In this document: positions 1 through 5,596 of the stretch, in pieces | How the letters are laid out: every line of letters starts with the position of its first letter | Numbering within the stretch: the stretch's first letter is position 1 | Origin: Pseudomonadota bacterium | GTDB taxonomy: Bacteria; Pseudomonadota; Gammaproteobacteria; Burkholderiales; Burkholderiaceae_C | Reading direction: 5' to 3' | Assembly (NCBI GenBank): GCA_023415035.1 | Contig: JAEZLX010000178.1 | Coordinates: 1-6,598, forward strand | Length of the DNA: 6,598 bases | Notes under the pieces: generated by a model | Seen by the model: the letters and a program-made list of their open reading frames with translations, nothing else | Databases searched by the model: none | What the model was told of the DNA's origin: nothing | Program-made: the position numbers and the translations under genes

Positions 1-242
1 CCGCGCGGCGCCCGGGCGGGGCGCAGACCTATTTCGAGGCGGCAATCGCCGCCGGTGCCGACGTGTTCATCACGGGGGAAATTTCCGAGCCGCAGGCGCA
101 CTATGCGCGCGAGTGTGGTGTCGGCTACCTGGCCTGCGGGCACCACGCGACCGAGCGCTATGGCGCGCCGGCGGTGGGTGAGCACGTGGCACGGTTGCTG
201 GGTATCGAGCACCGCTTCATCGATATTTCCAATCCGGCCTGA
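1..242 (+). CDS. NIF3-family (YbgI-like) dinuclear metal-centre protein, 3' end only
   Basis: Partial gene whose start lies left of the window. The first complete codon is at base 3, and 79 residues are visible before the TGA stop. The visible part contains VFITGEISE (residues 21-29 of the fragment) and YLACGHHATERYG (42-54), the signature C-terminal block of the NIF3/YbgI/DUF34 family. In E. coli YbgI a His and a Glu four residues apart bind the two-metal centre; here they correspond to H47 and E51. The family forms hexameric toroids and is often annotated GTP cyclohydrolase I type 2, but its reaction is not settled, so I give no enzymatic function. The stop is only 8 bases before the preferred pdxA start, so the two are probably cotranscribed. 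Family assignment is secure; biochemical role is unknown. Confidence 0.93.
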   Translation, partial: ARRPGGAQTYFEAAIAAGADVFITGEISEPQAHYARECGVGYLACGHHATERYGAPAVGEHVARLLGIEHRFIDISNPA

Positions 243-244
243 GG
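241..244 (+). promoter_or_regulatory. Shine-Dalgarno GAGG that decides the pdxA start
   Basis: GAGG overlaps the NIF3 stop codon and lies 6 bases before the ATG at 251. The in-frame ATG at 245 directly abuts this motif and has no purine-rich site at a proper distance. The site therefore favours the start at 251 and suggests translational coupling with the NIF3 gene. Confidence 0.6.
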
Positions 245-250
245 ATGCCC

Positions 251-1267
251 ATGTCGAGTTCTCCGCGTCCTCCGGTTCTCATGACCATGGGCGATCCTGC
301 GGGCATCGGTCCCGAGATTGTGTTGGCCGCCGCGGCACGGCATCCCGAACGCTGGACGGATCTGGTGGTGGTTGGCGATGTCGCGGTGATGCAGGCTGCG
401 CGGGAGCGGCTGGCCGGCCAGTTGTCCATGCCGCTGCCACCTTTGCACGCCTGGGATGGCGCGTGCAAGCCTGGTTCGCTGGCGGTGTGGCAGGCCGGTG
501 ATCCGCGCCCGCTGCCTACGATCGGGCAGATCAGCGCGGATGCAGGCAGGATGGCCGCCGACGCCATCGAGCTGGCGGCGCGGCAGGTGCTGGCTGGCAC
601 CGGGCGGGCCGTGGTGACCGCACCCATCCACAAGGAGGCGCTCGCTGCCGCCGGCATTGGCTTTCCGGGCCATACCGAATTTTTGCAGGCTCTGGCGGCG
701 GCGCACCTCGGTTGCGCGGTGGGCGAGGTGCCGGTGCGCATGATGCTCAGCTGCCCGGGGCTGAGGACCGTGCTCGTCACGATCCATGTGGCGCTGCGGC
801 AGGCCATCGACATGCTCAGCACCGGGGAGGTGTTGAAAACCCTGCAGATCACGGATCAGTGCCTACGGATCGGAGGGCGTCGCCCCCGCATAGCCGTCGC
901 AGGCCTCAACCCCCATGCGGGCGAGGGCGGTCTGTTCGGGCAGGAGGAAATCGGGATCATCGCGCCGGCCGTGGCGCAGGCGCGGCAGATGGGCGTGGAT
1001 GTGTCCGGGCCGCATCCGCCCGACACCGTCTTCATGCGGGCGCGCCAGGGGCAGTTCGATGTCGTGATCGCGATGTACCACGACCAGGGGCTGATCCCGG
1101 TGAAGCTGCTTGGGCTGGACGGCGGCGTCAACACGACGCTGGGTCTGCCTTTCGTGCGCACCAGTCCCGATCACGGGACGGCCTTCGATCTGGCCGGCAC
1201 GGGCCGGGCCGACCCGTCCAGCCTCATTGCCGCGTGGGATGTGGCGCAGGAAATGACGGCCGCCTGA
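251..1267 (+). CDS. pdxA: 4-hydroxythreonine-4-phosphate dehydrogenase PdxA
   Basis: PdxA oxidises 4-phosphohydroxy-L-threonine with NAD(P)+. The product decarboxylates and is joined to deoxyxylulose 5-phosphate by PdxJ to make pyridoxine 5'-phosphate (cytosolic, vitamin B6 route). From the ATG at 251 the product is 338 residues, close to E. coli's 329. Visible motifs are GDPAGIGPE (14-22), TAPIHK (123-128), GHTEFL (140-145), LNPHAGEGG (219-227), YHDQGLIPVK (276-285) and RTSPDHGTAFDLAG (303-316). The three metal-binding histidines known from E. coli (166, 211, 266) correspond to H179, H222 and H277, with nearly the same spacing. The ATG at 245 is an alternative start adding two residues. The gene is not in a surA-pdxA-rsmA cluster: a NIF3 gene precedes it and convergent mscL follows. 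The YHDQGLIPVK block differs from the LPVLK form of E. coli PdxA, so a paralogue with a related substrate is possible. Confidence 0.92.
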   Translation: MSSSPRPPVLMTMGDPAGIGPEIVLAAAARHPERWTDLVVVGDVAVMQAARERLAGQLSMPLPPLHAWDGACKPGSLAVWQAGDPRPLPTIGQISADAGRMAADAIELAARQVLAGTGRAVVTAPIHKEALAAAGIGFPGHTEFLQALAAAHLGCAVGEVPVRMMLSCPGLRTVLVTIHVALRQAIDMLSTGEVLKTLQITDQCLRIGGRRPRIAVAGLNPHAGEGGLFGQEEIGIIAPAVAQARQMGVDVSGPHPPDTVFMRARQGQFDVVIAMYHDQGLIPVKLLGLDGGVNTTLGLPFVRTSPDHGTAFDLAGTGRADPSSLIAAWDVAQEMTAA

Positions 1268-1276
1268 GCGGGCGGC
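1259..1276. terminator. possible weak hairpin between convergent pdxA and mscL
   Basis: GCCGCC (1259-1264) and GGCGGC (1271-1276) form a 6-bp GC-only stem with a 6-base loop, overlapping the pdxA stop codon. Only 22 bp separate the two convergent genes, so a shared bidirectional terminator would be expected here. Neither strand has a T tract after the stem, so intrinsic termination is doubtful. Confidence 0.25.
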
Positions 1277-1289
1277 GCGTCTTCACGGC

Positions 1290-1718
1290 TTACTTGCGCA
1301 GGCTGTCGCGGATCTCGCGCAGCAGCAGCACGTCCTCTGGCGTGGCGGGCGGCTCGGCGGGTGCTGCAGGCTCTTCGCGGCGGAAGCGGTTGATCTGCTT
1401 GACCATCATGAAGATCACGAAGGCCAGGATCAGGAAATTCAGCGCGACCGAGACAAAGTTGCCGTAGGCCAGTACGGGAACGCCCGCCTCACGCACGGCG
1501 GCCAGGGTGCGGGGTGTGCCCTCGGGGACCGATCCCAGCGCGATGAACAGGTTGGAAAAGTCCAGCTTGCCGAACACCAGGCCCACCAGGGGCATGATCA
1601 CGTCGTCAACCAGCGAGCCGACGATCTTGCCGAACGCGCCGCCGATGATGACGCCCACCGCCAGGTCGATGACGTTGCCCTTGACGGCAAATTCCTTGAA
1701 TTCCTGCATCATTCCCAT
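1290..1718 (-). CDS. mscL: large-conductance mechanosensitive channel MscL
   Basis: MscL is a homopentameric inner-membrane channel that opens under membrane tension and releases solutes during osmotic downshock. The product is 142 residues (E. coli 136). The N-terminal helix MQEFKEFAVKGNV leads into TM1 (about 16-48, with DLAVGVIIGGAFGKIVGSL). L19, G22 and V23 fall at the same positions as the E. coli gate residues. A periplasmic loop (about 50-85) follows, then TM2 (about 86-107, NFLILAFVIFMMVK), a basic cluster INRFRRE, and the conserved C-terminal bundle motif EDVLLLREIRDSL. A Pro/Ala/Glu-rich linker (115-127) separates TM2 from the bundle. The start at 1718 is set by AAGGAG six bases upstream; the frame stays open further 5' to base 1967, but that stretch is not MscL-like. 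The gene is monocistronic, convergent with pdxA and divergent from petA. Confidence 0.96.
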   Translation of the reverse strand: MGMMQEFKEFAVKGNVIDLAVGVIIGGAFGKIVGSLVDDVIMPLVGLVFGKLDFSNLFIALGSVPEGTPRTLAAVREAGVPVLAYGNFVSVALNFLILAFVIFMMVKQINRFRREEPAAPAEPPATPEDVLLLREIRDSLRK

Positions 1719-1724
1719 CTGAAG

Positions 1725-1730
1725 CTCCTT
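1725..1730 (-). promoter_or_regulatory. Shine-Dalgarno AAGGAG of mscL
   Basis: Read on the minus strand, AAGGAG is followed by six bases and then ATG at 1718. It rules out the 83-residue upstream extension of the open frame and supports the 142-residue product. Confidence 0.8.
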
Positions 1731-1872
1731 AGTTGTCAAAGAGTGCCGGACACGCGGATGGCGCGGCCCTGCTGTCAAAAAGCGACAGTGTGGCATGTTC
1801 TGCGCGACCTGGTGGCCCCTGGGGCAAGAGAGGAATTGCGACTGTCGCCAGCGGGCCAGCGCAGCCTCTGGT

Positions 1873-1889
1873 ATGCGCGGGCTGCGCAT
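1873..1889. promoter_or_regulatory. inverted repeat ATGCGC-N5-GCGCAT upstream of petA, possible operator
   Basis: The two 6-base arms are perfect and separated by GGGCT. The repeat ends 11 bases before the TACAAT candidate -10 and spans the expected -35 position, which would suit a repressor or an activator that replaces a poor -35. No cognate regulator is identifiable from this window. A chance palindrome in GC-rich DNA cannot be excluded. Confidence 0.25.
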
Positions 1890-1954
1890 CAGTGCTCCAG
1901 TACAATGCTTTGTTGACCCTTGTGCCTGTTTCGAAACGACCTTGAAAGATCCCC

Positions 1955-2563
1955 ATGAGTGAAGCAACCGTCGATTCGACTGTGGATAGCAGTCGTCGGA
2001 CCTGGCTGATCACGTCCTGCGCCATGGGTGGCGTGGGAGCAGCCGCTGTCGCCGTGCCCTTTGTGAGCACCTTCCAGCCTTCGGAGCGGGCCAAGGCGGC
2101 CGGCGCGGCTGTGGAGGTGGACATATCTTCCATCCCGCCGGGCGAGAAGATCGTCGTCGAGTGGCGCGGCAAGCCGGTCTGGATCATGCGGCGCACGCCC
2201 GAGCAGCTGGCGTCGCTGGAAAAGGTCGAGGCGGACCTCGCGGACCCGAATTCCGATCGCAAGTCGTTCCCGACGCCCGAGTACGCGAAGAACCGCTACC
2301 GTTCGATCAAGCCCGAGATCTTTGTGGGTGTGGGCATCTGTACCCATCTGGGCTGCTCGCCCGGCGACAAGTTCTCGCCCGGCCCGCAACCTTCGCTGCC
2401 GGATAACTGGCAGGGTGGCTATCTTTGCGCCTGCCACGGCTCCACGTTCGACCTGGCCGGCCGCGTGTTCAAGAACAAGCCGGCGCCGGACAACCTGGAG
2501 GTGCCTCCGCACTACTACGTGTCGGACACGGTGTTGCTCATTGGCGAAGAAAAGAAGGCCTGA
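1955..2563 (+). CDS. petA: ubiquinol-cytochrome c reductase, Rieske iron-sulfur subunit
   Basis: The Rieske subunit of the bc1 complex takes the first electron from ubiquinol at the Qo site and passes it to cytochrome c1 through its mobile [2Fe-2S] head. The product is 202 residues. The N-terminus carries a twin-arginine motif (SSRRTWL, R14-R15), followed by a hydrophobic anchor (about 18-40), as expected for an uncleaved Tat-dependent membrane tether. Box I is CTHLGC (129-134) and box II is CACHGS (158-163). Cluster ligands are C129, H131, C158 and H161; C134 and C160 form the expected disulfide. The loop between the boxes is long (C134 to C158 is 24 residues, versus about 14-15 in mitochondrial and alphaproteobacterial forms), as in other beta/gamma proteins. 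The Shine-Dalgarno is weak (GAAAGA, 1944-1949). It is the first gene of petABC, 36 bp before petB. Confidence 0.97.
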   Translation: MSEATVDSTVDSSRRTWLITSCAMGGVGAAAVAVPFVSTFQPSERAKAAGAAVEVDISSIPPGEKIVVEWRGKPVWIMRRTPEQLASLEKVEADLADPNSDRKSFPTPEYAKNRYRSIKPEIFVGVGICTHLGCSPGDKFSPGPQPSLPDNWQGGYLCACHGSTFDLAGRVFKNKPAPDNLEVPPHYYVSDTVLLIGEEKKA

Positions 2564-2599
2564 CGCGCCGCCAGCGCGCTCCGACCACGAGAGGCAGAC

Positions 2600-4039
2600 A
2601 TGGCTGAATTCAAAGAACTTCCCCCCGATGCTCCCACTGGCCAGAAGGTCATGAACTGGTTCGAGAACCGGTTCCCGACCGCGTTCGCGGCCTACCGGGT
2701 CCACATGTCGGAGTACTACGCTCCGAAGAACTTCAACTTCTGGTACATCTTCGGCTCGCTGGCGCTGCTGGTGCTGGTGATCCAGATCGTCACCGGCATC
2801 TTCCTGGTGATGCACTACAAGCCCGACGCGGCCACGGCCTTCGCATCGGTCGAGTACATCATGCGCGATGTGCCCTGGGGCTGGCTGATCCGCTACATGC
2901 ACTCCACGGGTGCGTCCGCCTTCTTCGTGGTGGTGTACCTGCACATGTTCCGCGGCCTGCTCTACGGTTCCTACCGCAAGCCGCGCGAGCTGGTGTGGAT
3001 CTTCGGCTGCGCGATCTTCCTGTGCCTAATGGCCGAGGCCTTCATGGGCTACCTGCTGCCCTGGGGCCAGATGTCCTACTGGGGCGCCCAGGTGATCGTG
3101 AACCTGTTCTCCGCCATTCCCTTCGTCGGCCCCGACCTGGCGATCCTGATCCGCGGCGACTACGTCGTGGGTGACGCCACGCTGAACCGCTTCTTCAGCT
3201 TCCACGTGATCGCCGTGCCGCTGGTGCTGCTGGGGCTGGTGGTGGCGCACCTGCTGGCGCTGCACGACGTGGGCTCCAACAACCCCGACGGCATCGAGAT
3301 CAAGGCCGGCCCCAAGGGCAACCGCTGGTCCAAGGATGCCCCGGCTGACGGCGTGCCCTTCCACCCGTACTACACGGTGCACGACATCTTTGGTGTGAGC
3401 GTGTTCCTGATGGTGTTCTCGGCCATCGTGTTCTTCGCGCCCGAGTTCGGCGGCTACTTCCTGGAGTACAACAACTTCATCCCGGCCGATCCGATGGTGA
3501 CGCCGCTGCACATCGCGCCGGTGTGGTACTTCACGCCGTTCTACTCGATGCTGCGTGCGATCACCACGGAGATGATGCAGATTGTTTCGGTGATTGCCGT
3601 GCTGGCGACGCTGTTCGTCTGGGTCAAGGGCAAGATGTCCATGACGATCAAGCTGGGCATCAGCGTGGTGGTGGTGCTGGCGCTGGCCGTGTTCGGCGGC
3701 CTGTCGTTCATGGGCATCCCCGGCATCGACGCGAAGTTCTGGGGCGTGGTGGTGATGGGCGGTGCCGTCATCATCCTGTTCTTCCTGCCCTGGCTCGACC
3801 ACAGCCCGGTCAAGTCGATCCGCTACCGTCCGAGCTGGAACATCTGGCTGTACGTGGTGTTCGTGATCAACTTCCTGATCCTCGGCTATCTGGGCGTGCA
3901 GCCGCCGTCGCCGGTGGGTGAACGTGTGTCCCAGGTGGGCACCCTGTTCTACTTCGGGTTCTTCCTGCTGATGCCGTGGTGGTCGCGCTTGGGTGAGCCC
4001 AAGCCCGTGCCCAGCCGCGTCGTCTACAAGCCCCATTGA
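2600..4039 (+). CDS. petB: ubiquinol-cytochrome c reductase, cytochrome b subunit
   Basis: Cytochrome b is the core membrane subunit of bc1; it carries two b hemes and the Qo and Qi quinone sites. The product is 479 residues. Heme ligands are the pairs H101/H115 (helix B) and H202/H217 (helix D). Other family blocks are GYLLPWGQMSYWGA (150-163), VGSNNPDG (224-231) and HIAPVWYF (304-311). The Qo motif is PVWY, lacking the Glu of mitochondrial PEWY. The second ligand pair is 15 residues apart, against 14 in mitochondrial cytochrome b. Residues 322-376 (about 55) are extra compared with the usual join between LRAI and helix F, and contain two hydrophobic segments (about 324-343 and 351-371). Subtracting them leaves about 424 residues, a normal length. 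GAGAGG lies 5 bases before the ATG. petC follows after 30 bp. bc1 cytochrome b genes are also called fbcH or cytB. Confidence 0.97.
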   Translation: MAEFKELPPDAPTGQKVMNWFENRFPTAFAAYRVHMSEYYAPKNFNFWYIFGSLALLVLVIQIVTGIFLVMHYKPDAATAFASVEYIMRDVPWGWLIRYMHSTGASAFFVVVYLHMFRGLLYGSYRKPRELVWIFGCAIFLCLMAEAFMGYLLPWGQMSYWGAQVIVNLFSAIPFVGPDLAILIRGDYVVGDATLNRFFSFHVIAVPLVLLGLVVAHLLALHDVGSNNPDGIEIKAGPKGNRWSKDAPADGVPFHPYYTVHDIFGVSVFLMVFSAIVFFAPEFGGYFLEYNNFIPADPMVTPLHIAPVWYFTPFYSMLRAITTEMMQIVSVIAVLATLFVWVKGKMSMTIKLGISVVVVLALAVFGGLSFMGIPGIDAKFWGVVVMGGAVIILFFLPWLDHSPVKSIRYRPSWNIWLYVVFVINFLILGYLGVQPPSPVGERVSQVGTLFYFGFFLLMPWWSRLGEPKPVPSRVVYKPH

Positions 4040-4056
4040 GTCAAGAACCCGCAAGT

Positions 4057-4060
4057 GGAG
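4057..4060 (+). promoter_or_regulatory. Shine-Dalgarno GGAG of petC
   Basis: GGAG lies 9 bases before ATG 4070 and overlaps the alternative in-frame GTG at 4055. It supports the start that places MKK directly before the secretion signal. Confidence 0.65.
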
Positions 4061-4069
4061 AAACACCTC

Positions 4070-4825
4070 ATGAAAAAGATGCTTCTGGGTTTTGCGCTCG
4101 CCCTGGGCATGGCCGGTGCCGCTCAGGCGGCCGGCGGCAGCTTCCCGATCGAGAAAGCACCCAACCGCACCAACGACATCGCCGCGCTGCAAAACGGCGC
4201 CAAGATCTTCGTCAACTACTGCCTGAGCTGCCACTCGGCGGCCTTCATGCGCTTCAACCGTCTGCGTGACATCGGTCTGACCGACAAGCAGATCGCCGAG
4301 AACCTGACCTTCACCACCGACAAGATCGGCGACACCATGAAGGCGGCGATCGACCCCAAGCAGGCCAAGGAATGGTTCGGCACCAACCCGCCCGATCTGT
4401 CCGTGATTGCCCGCTCCCGCGCCGGTCATGGATACAGCGGCGCCGACTATATCTACACGTTCCTGCGTACCTACTACCGCGACGAGAACAAGCCCACGGG
4501 CTGGAACAACATGGTGTTTCCGAACGTCGGCATGCCCAACCCGCTGTGGCAGCTGCAGGGTGAGCAGCGTCCCGTGATGCAGAAGGTGGAAAGCCACGGT
4601 CACGAGGTAGAGACCTTCAAGGGATGGGAACAGGTCAAACCGGGTACCATGTCGAAGGCCGAGTTCGACCAGAACGTGGGCGATCTGGTGGCCTACCTGC
4701 AGTGGATGGGCGAACCGGCGCAAAATACCCGCATCCGCCTGGGCGTCTGGGTGATGCTGTTCCTGGCAGCCTTCACCGTGGTGGCCTGGCGCCTGAACGC
4801 GGCGTTCTGGAAAGACGTCAAGTAA
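4070..4825 (+). CDS. petC: ubiquinol-cytochrome c reductase, cytochrome c1 subunit
   Basis: Cytochrome c1 receives electrons from the Rieske head in the periplasm and passes them to soluble or membrane-bound cytochrome c. The product is 251 residues from ATG 4070. It begins with a typical Sec signal peptide (MKK, hydrophobic core LLGFALALGMAGA, likely cleavage after AQA at residue 20). The heme c site is CLSCH (51-55), where H55 is the proximal ligand. M155 in VGMPNPLW is the probable distal ligand, by analogy with the MPxxL region of the family. NPPDLSVIARSR (106-117) is another c1 signature. A single C-terminal membrane anchor (about 224-240, LGVWVMLFLAAF) ends in a short basic tail. A GTG at 4055 would add five residues before the signal peptide and is less likely. 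It is the last gene of the petABC unit. Confidence 0.96.
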   Translation: MKKMLLGFALALGMAGAAQAAGGSFPIEKAPNRTNDIAALQNGAKIFVNYCLSCHSAAFMRFNRLRDIGLTDKQIAENLTFTTDKIGDTMKAAIDPKQAKEWFGTNPPDLSVIARSRAGHGYSGADYIYTFLRTYYRDENKPTGWNNMVFPNVGMPNPLWQLQGEQRPVMQKVESHGHEVETFKGWEQVKPGTMSKAEFDQNVGDLVAYLQWMGEPAQNTRIRLGVWVMLFLAAFTVVAWRLNAAFWKDVK

Positions 4826-4864
4826 TTTTTTCGACTTGCCGGCGCCGTGAGGGGCCGGCCTGCG

Positions 4865-4913
4865 CAGTGGTCGGGTCGTCGCCGCCTCGGTGGCACGCCC
4901 TCCACTGTTTTTT
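4865..4913 (+). terminator. candidate intrinsic terminator between petC and sspA
   Basis: CAGTGG (4865-4870) pairs with CCACTG (4902-4907), directly followed by T6 (4908-4913). The interior can pair further: GGGT (4873-4876) with GCCC (4897-4900), and GCCGC (4881-4885) with GTGGC (4890-4894) around a 4-base loop, with small internal loops between segments. Six bases after the T run begins the sspA AAGGAG. This leaves no room for a promoter downstream, so the element may act as a partial terminator or attenuator. Folding energy was not computed. Confidence 0.5.
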
Positions 4914-4918
4914 GATTT

Positions 4919-4924
4919 AAGGAG
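4919..4924 (+). promoter_or_regulatory. Shine-Dalgarno AAGGAG of sspA
   Basis: A near-consensus site 8 bases before ATG 4933. It is the strongest plus-strand ribosome site in the window and lies just after the T run of the upstream hairpin. Confidence 0.8.
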
Positions 4925-4932
4925 CACTTCTC

Positions 4933-5544
4933 ATGATGGTCCTGTACTCCGGCACCACCTGTCCCTATTCGCACCGTTGCCGTTTCGTTCTGTTCGAAAA
5001 AGGCATGGATTTCGAAATCCGGGACGTGGACCTGTACAACAAGCCGGAAGACATCAGCGTGATGAACCCCTACGGTCAGGTGCCGATCCTCGTGGAGCGC
5101 GACCTGATCCTGTACGAGTCCAACATCATCAACGAGTACATCGACGAGCGCTTCCCGCATCCCCAGCTCATGCCGGGCGATCCGGTGGATCGCGCCCGCG
5201 TGCGTCTGTTCCTGCTCAACTTCGAGAAGGAGCTGTTCACCCACGTGTCCGTGCTGGAAAGCCGCACGGCCAAGGGCAACGAGAAGGCGCTGGAGAAGGC
5301 GCGCTCGCATATCCGCGACCGCCTGACGCAACTGGCGCCGGTGTTCCTCAAGAACAAGTTCATGCTGGGCGACAACTTCTCCATGCTGGATGTGGCGATC
5401 GCGCCGCTGCTCTGGCGCCTAGATTTCTACGGCATCGAACTCAGCCGCAATGCGGCGCCGCTGCTCAAGTACGCCGAGCGGATTTTCTCGCGTCCGGCCT
5501 ACATCGAGGCACTGACGCCTTCCGAAAAGGTGATGCGCAAGTGA
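4933..5544 (+). CDS. sspA: stringent starvation protein A (GST-fold RNA-polymerase-associated)
   Basis: SspA binds RNA polymerase and, in E. coli, alters transcription in stationary phase and acid stress; in some pathogens it controls virulence genes. The product is 203 residues (E. coli about 212). The N-terminal thioredoxin-like domain (1-80) contains TTCPYSHRCRFVLFEKG (8-24), NPYGQVPIL (45-53) and the ES pair (62-63) that binds glutathione in true transferases. FPHPQLMP (74-81) holds the Pro-His-Pro surface segment characteristic of SspA. The helical C-terminal domain (about 86-200) includes FMLGDNFSMLDVAIAPLLWRL. SspA proteins generally lack glutathione transferase activity despite the fold. 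It lies between petC and sspB, the standard sspAB order, but the 107-bp upstream gap holds a terminator-like hairpin and no evident promoter. A second ATG at 4936 is a trivial alternative start. Confidence 0.95.
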   Translation: MMVLYSGTTCPYSHRCRFVLFEKGMDFEIRDVDLYNKPEDISVMNPYGQVPILVERDLILYESNIINEYIDERFPHPQLMPGDPVDRARVRLFLLNFEKELFTHVSVLESRTAKGNEKALEKARSHIRDRLTQLAPVFLKNKFMLGDNFSMLDVAIAPLLWRLDFYGIELSRNAAPLLKYAERIFSRPAYIEALTPSEKVMRK

Positions 5545-5553
5545 ACGGATGGT

Positions 5554-5584
5554 CTGCCGCCAGCCCTGCAGGGGCCGGTGGCAG
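5554..5584 (+). promoter_or_regulatory. strong hairpin in the sspA-sspB gap
   Basis: CTGCCGCC (5554-5561) pairs with GGTGGCAG (5577-5584), 8 pairs with one G-U. After an A/C mismatch, GCCC (5563-5566) pairs with GGGC (5572-5575), leaving loop TGCAG. It fills most of the 52-bp gap and ends 12 bases before the sspB ATG. No T tract follows, so it is not an intrinsic terminator. Its 3' arm includes part of the only purine-rich stretch (GGCAGG) available as a ribosome site, so it may limit sspB translation or set mRNA processing; the role is inferred. Confidence 0.4.
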
Positions 5585-5596
5585 GTCGCTGACCGC

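Larger units (their letters stand above)
1719..1954. promoter_or_regulatory. divergent mscL/petA intergenic region with candidate promoter elements
   Basis: This 236-bp region must hold promoters for mscL (leftward) and petABC (rightward). On the plus strand TACAAT at 1901-1906 is a good -10 candidate about 50 bases before petA, but no convincing -35 lies 16-18 bases upstream. On the minus strand TTGACA occurs at 1778-1773 and again at 1739-1734. The first has no good -10 at 17 bp, and the second lies too close to the start codon. An inverted repeat ATGCGC-N5-GCGCAT (1873-1889) covers the place where the petA -35 should be. A second pair, GCGACAGT (1782-1789) and ACTGTCGC (1841-1848), is inverted across 51 bases. 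No transcription-factor site is recognised with confidence. Confidence 0.35.

Noticed and set aside
217..852. Overlapping minus-strand open frames opposite pdxA
   Set aside because: Shadows of a gene with clear PdxA motifs; no start context.
712..1467. Plus-strand open frame overlapping pdxA and the 3' part of mscL
   Set aside because: Out of frame with pdxA, Arg/Gly/His-rich, and runs antisense through mscL.
1719..1967. 83-residue N-terminal extension of mscL
   Set aside because: AAGGAG lies directly before ATG 1718, the family starts at this Met, and the extension would overlap the petA start.
1889..2944. Minus-strand open frame of about 350 codons opposite petA and the start of petB
   Set aside because: Antisense shadow of the conserved Rieske gene; Arg/His-rich product with no family motif and no ribosome site.
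4055..4069. GTG start for petC
   Set aside because: The GGAG ribosome site overlaps it, and the Sec signal begins properly at ATG 4070.
4826..4860. T run after petC and GCCGGC repeats as the petC terminator
   Set aside because: The T run comes before, not after, the GCCGGC stem, so it does not have terminator order on the plus strand; on the minus strand it is an A run.
3026..4927. Very long minus-strand open frame (about 630 codons) opposite petB and petC
   Set aside because: It mirrors strongly coding plus-strand genes with GC-rich third positions; the product is His/Arg/Gln-rich and low in complexity, has no recognisable domain, and covers the terminator region.
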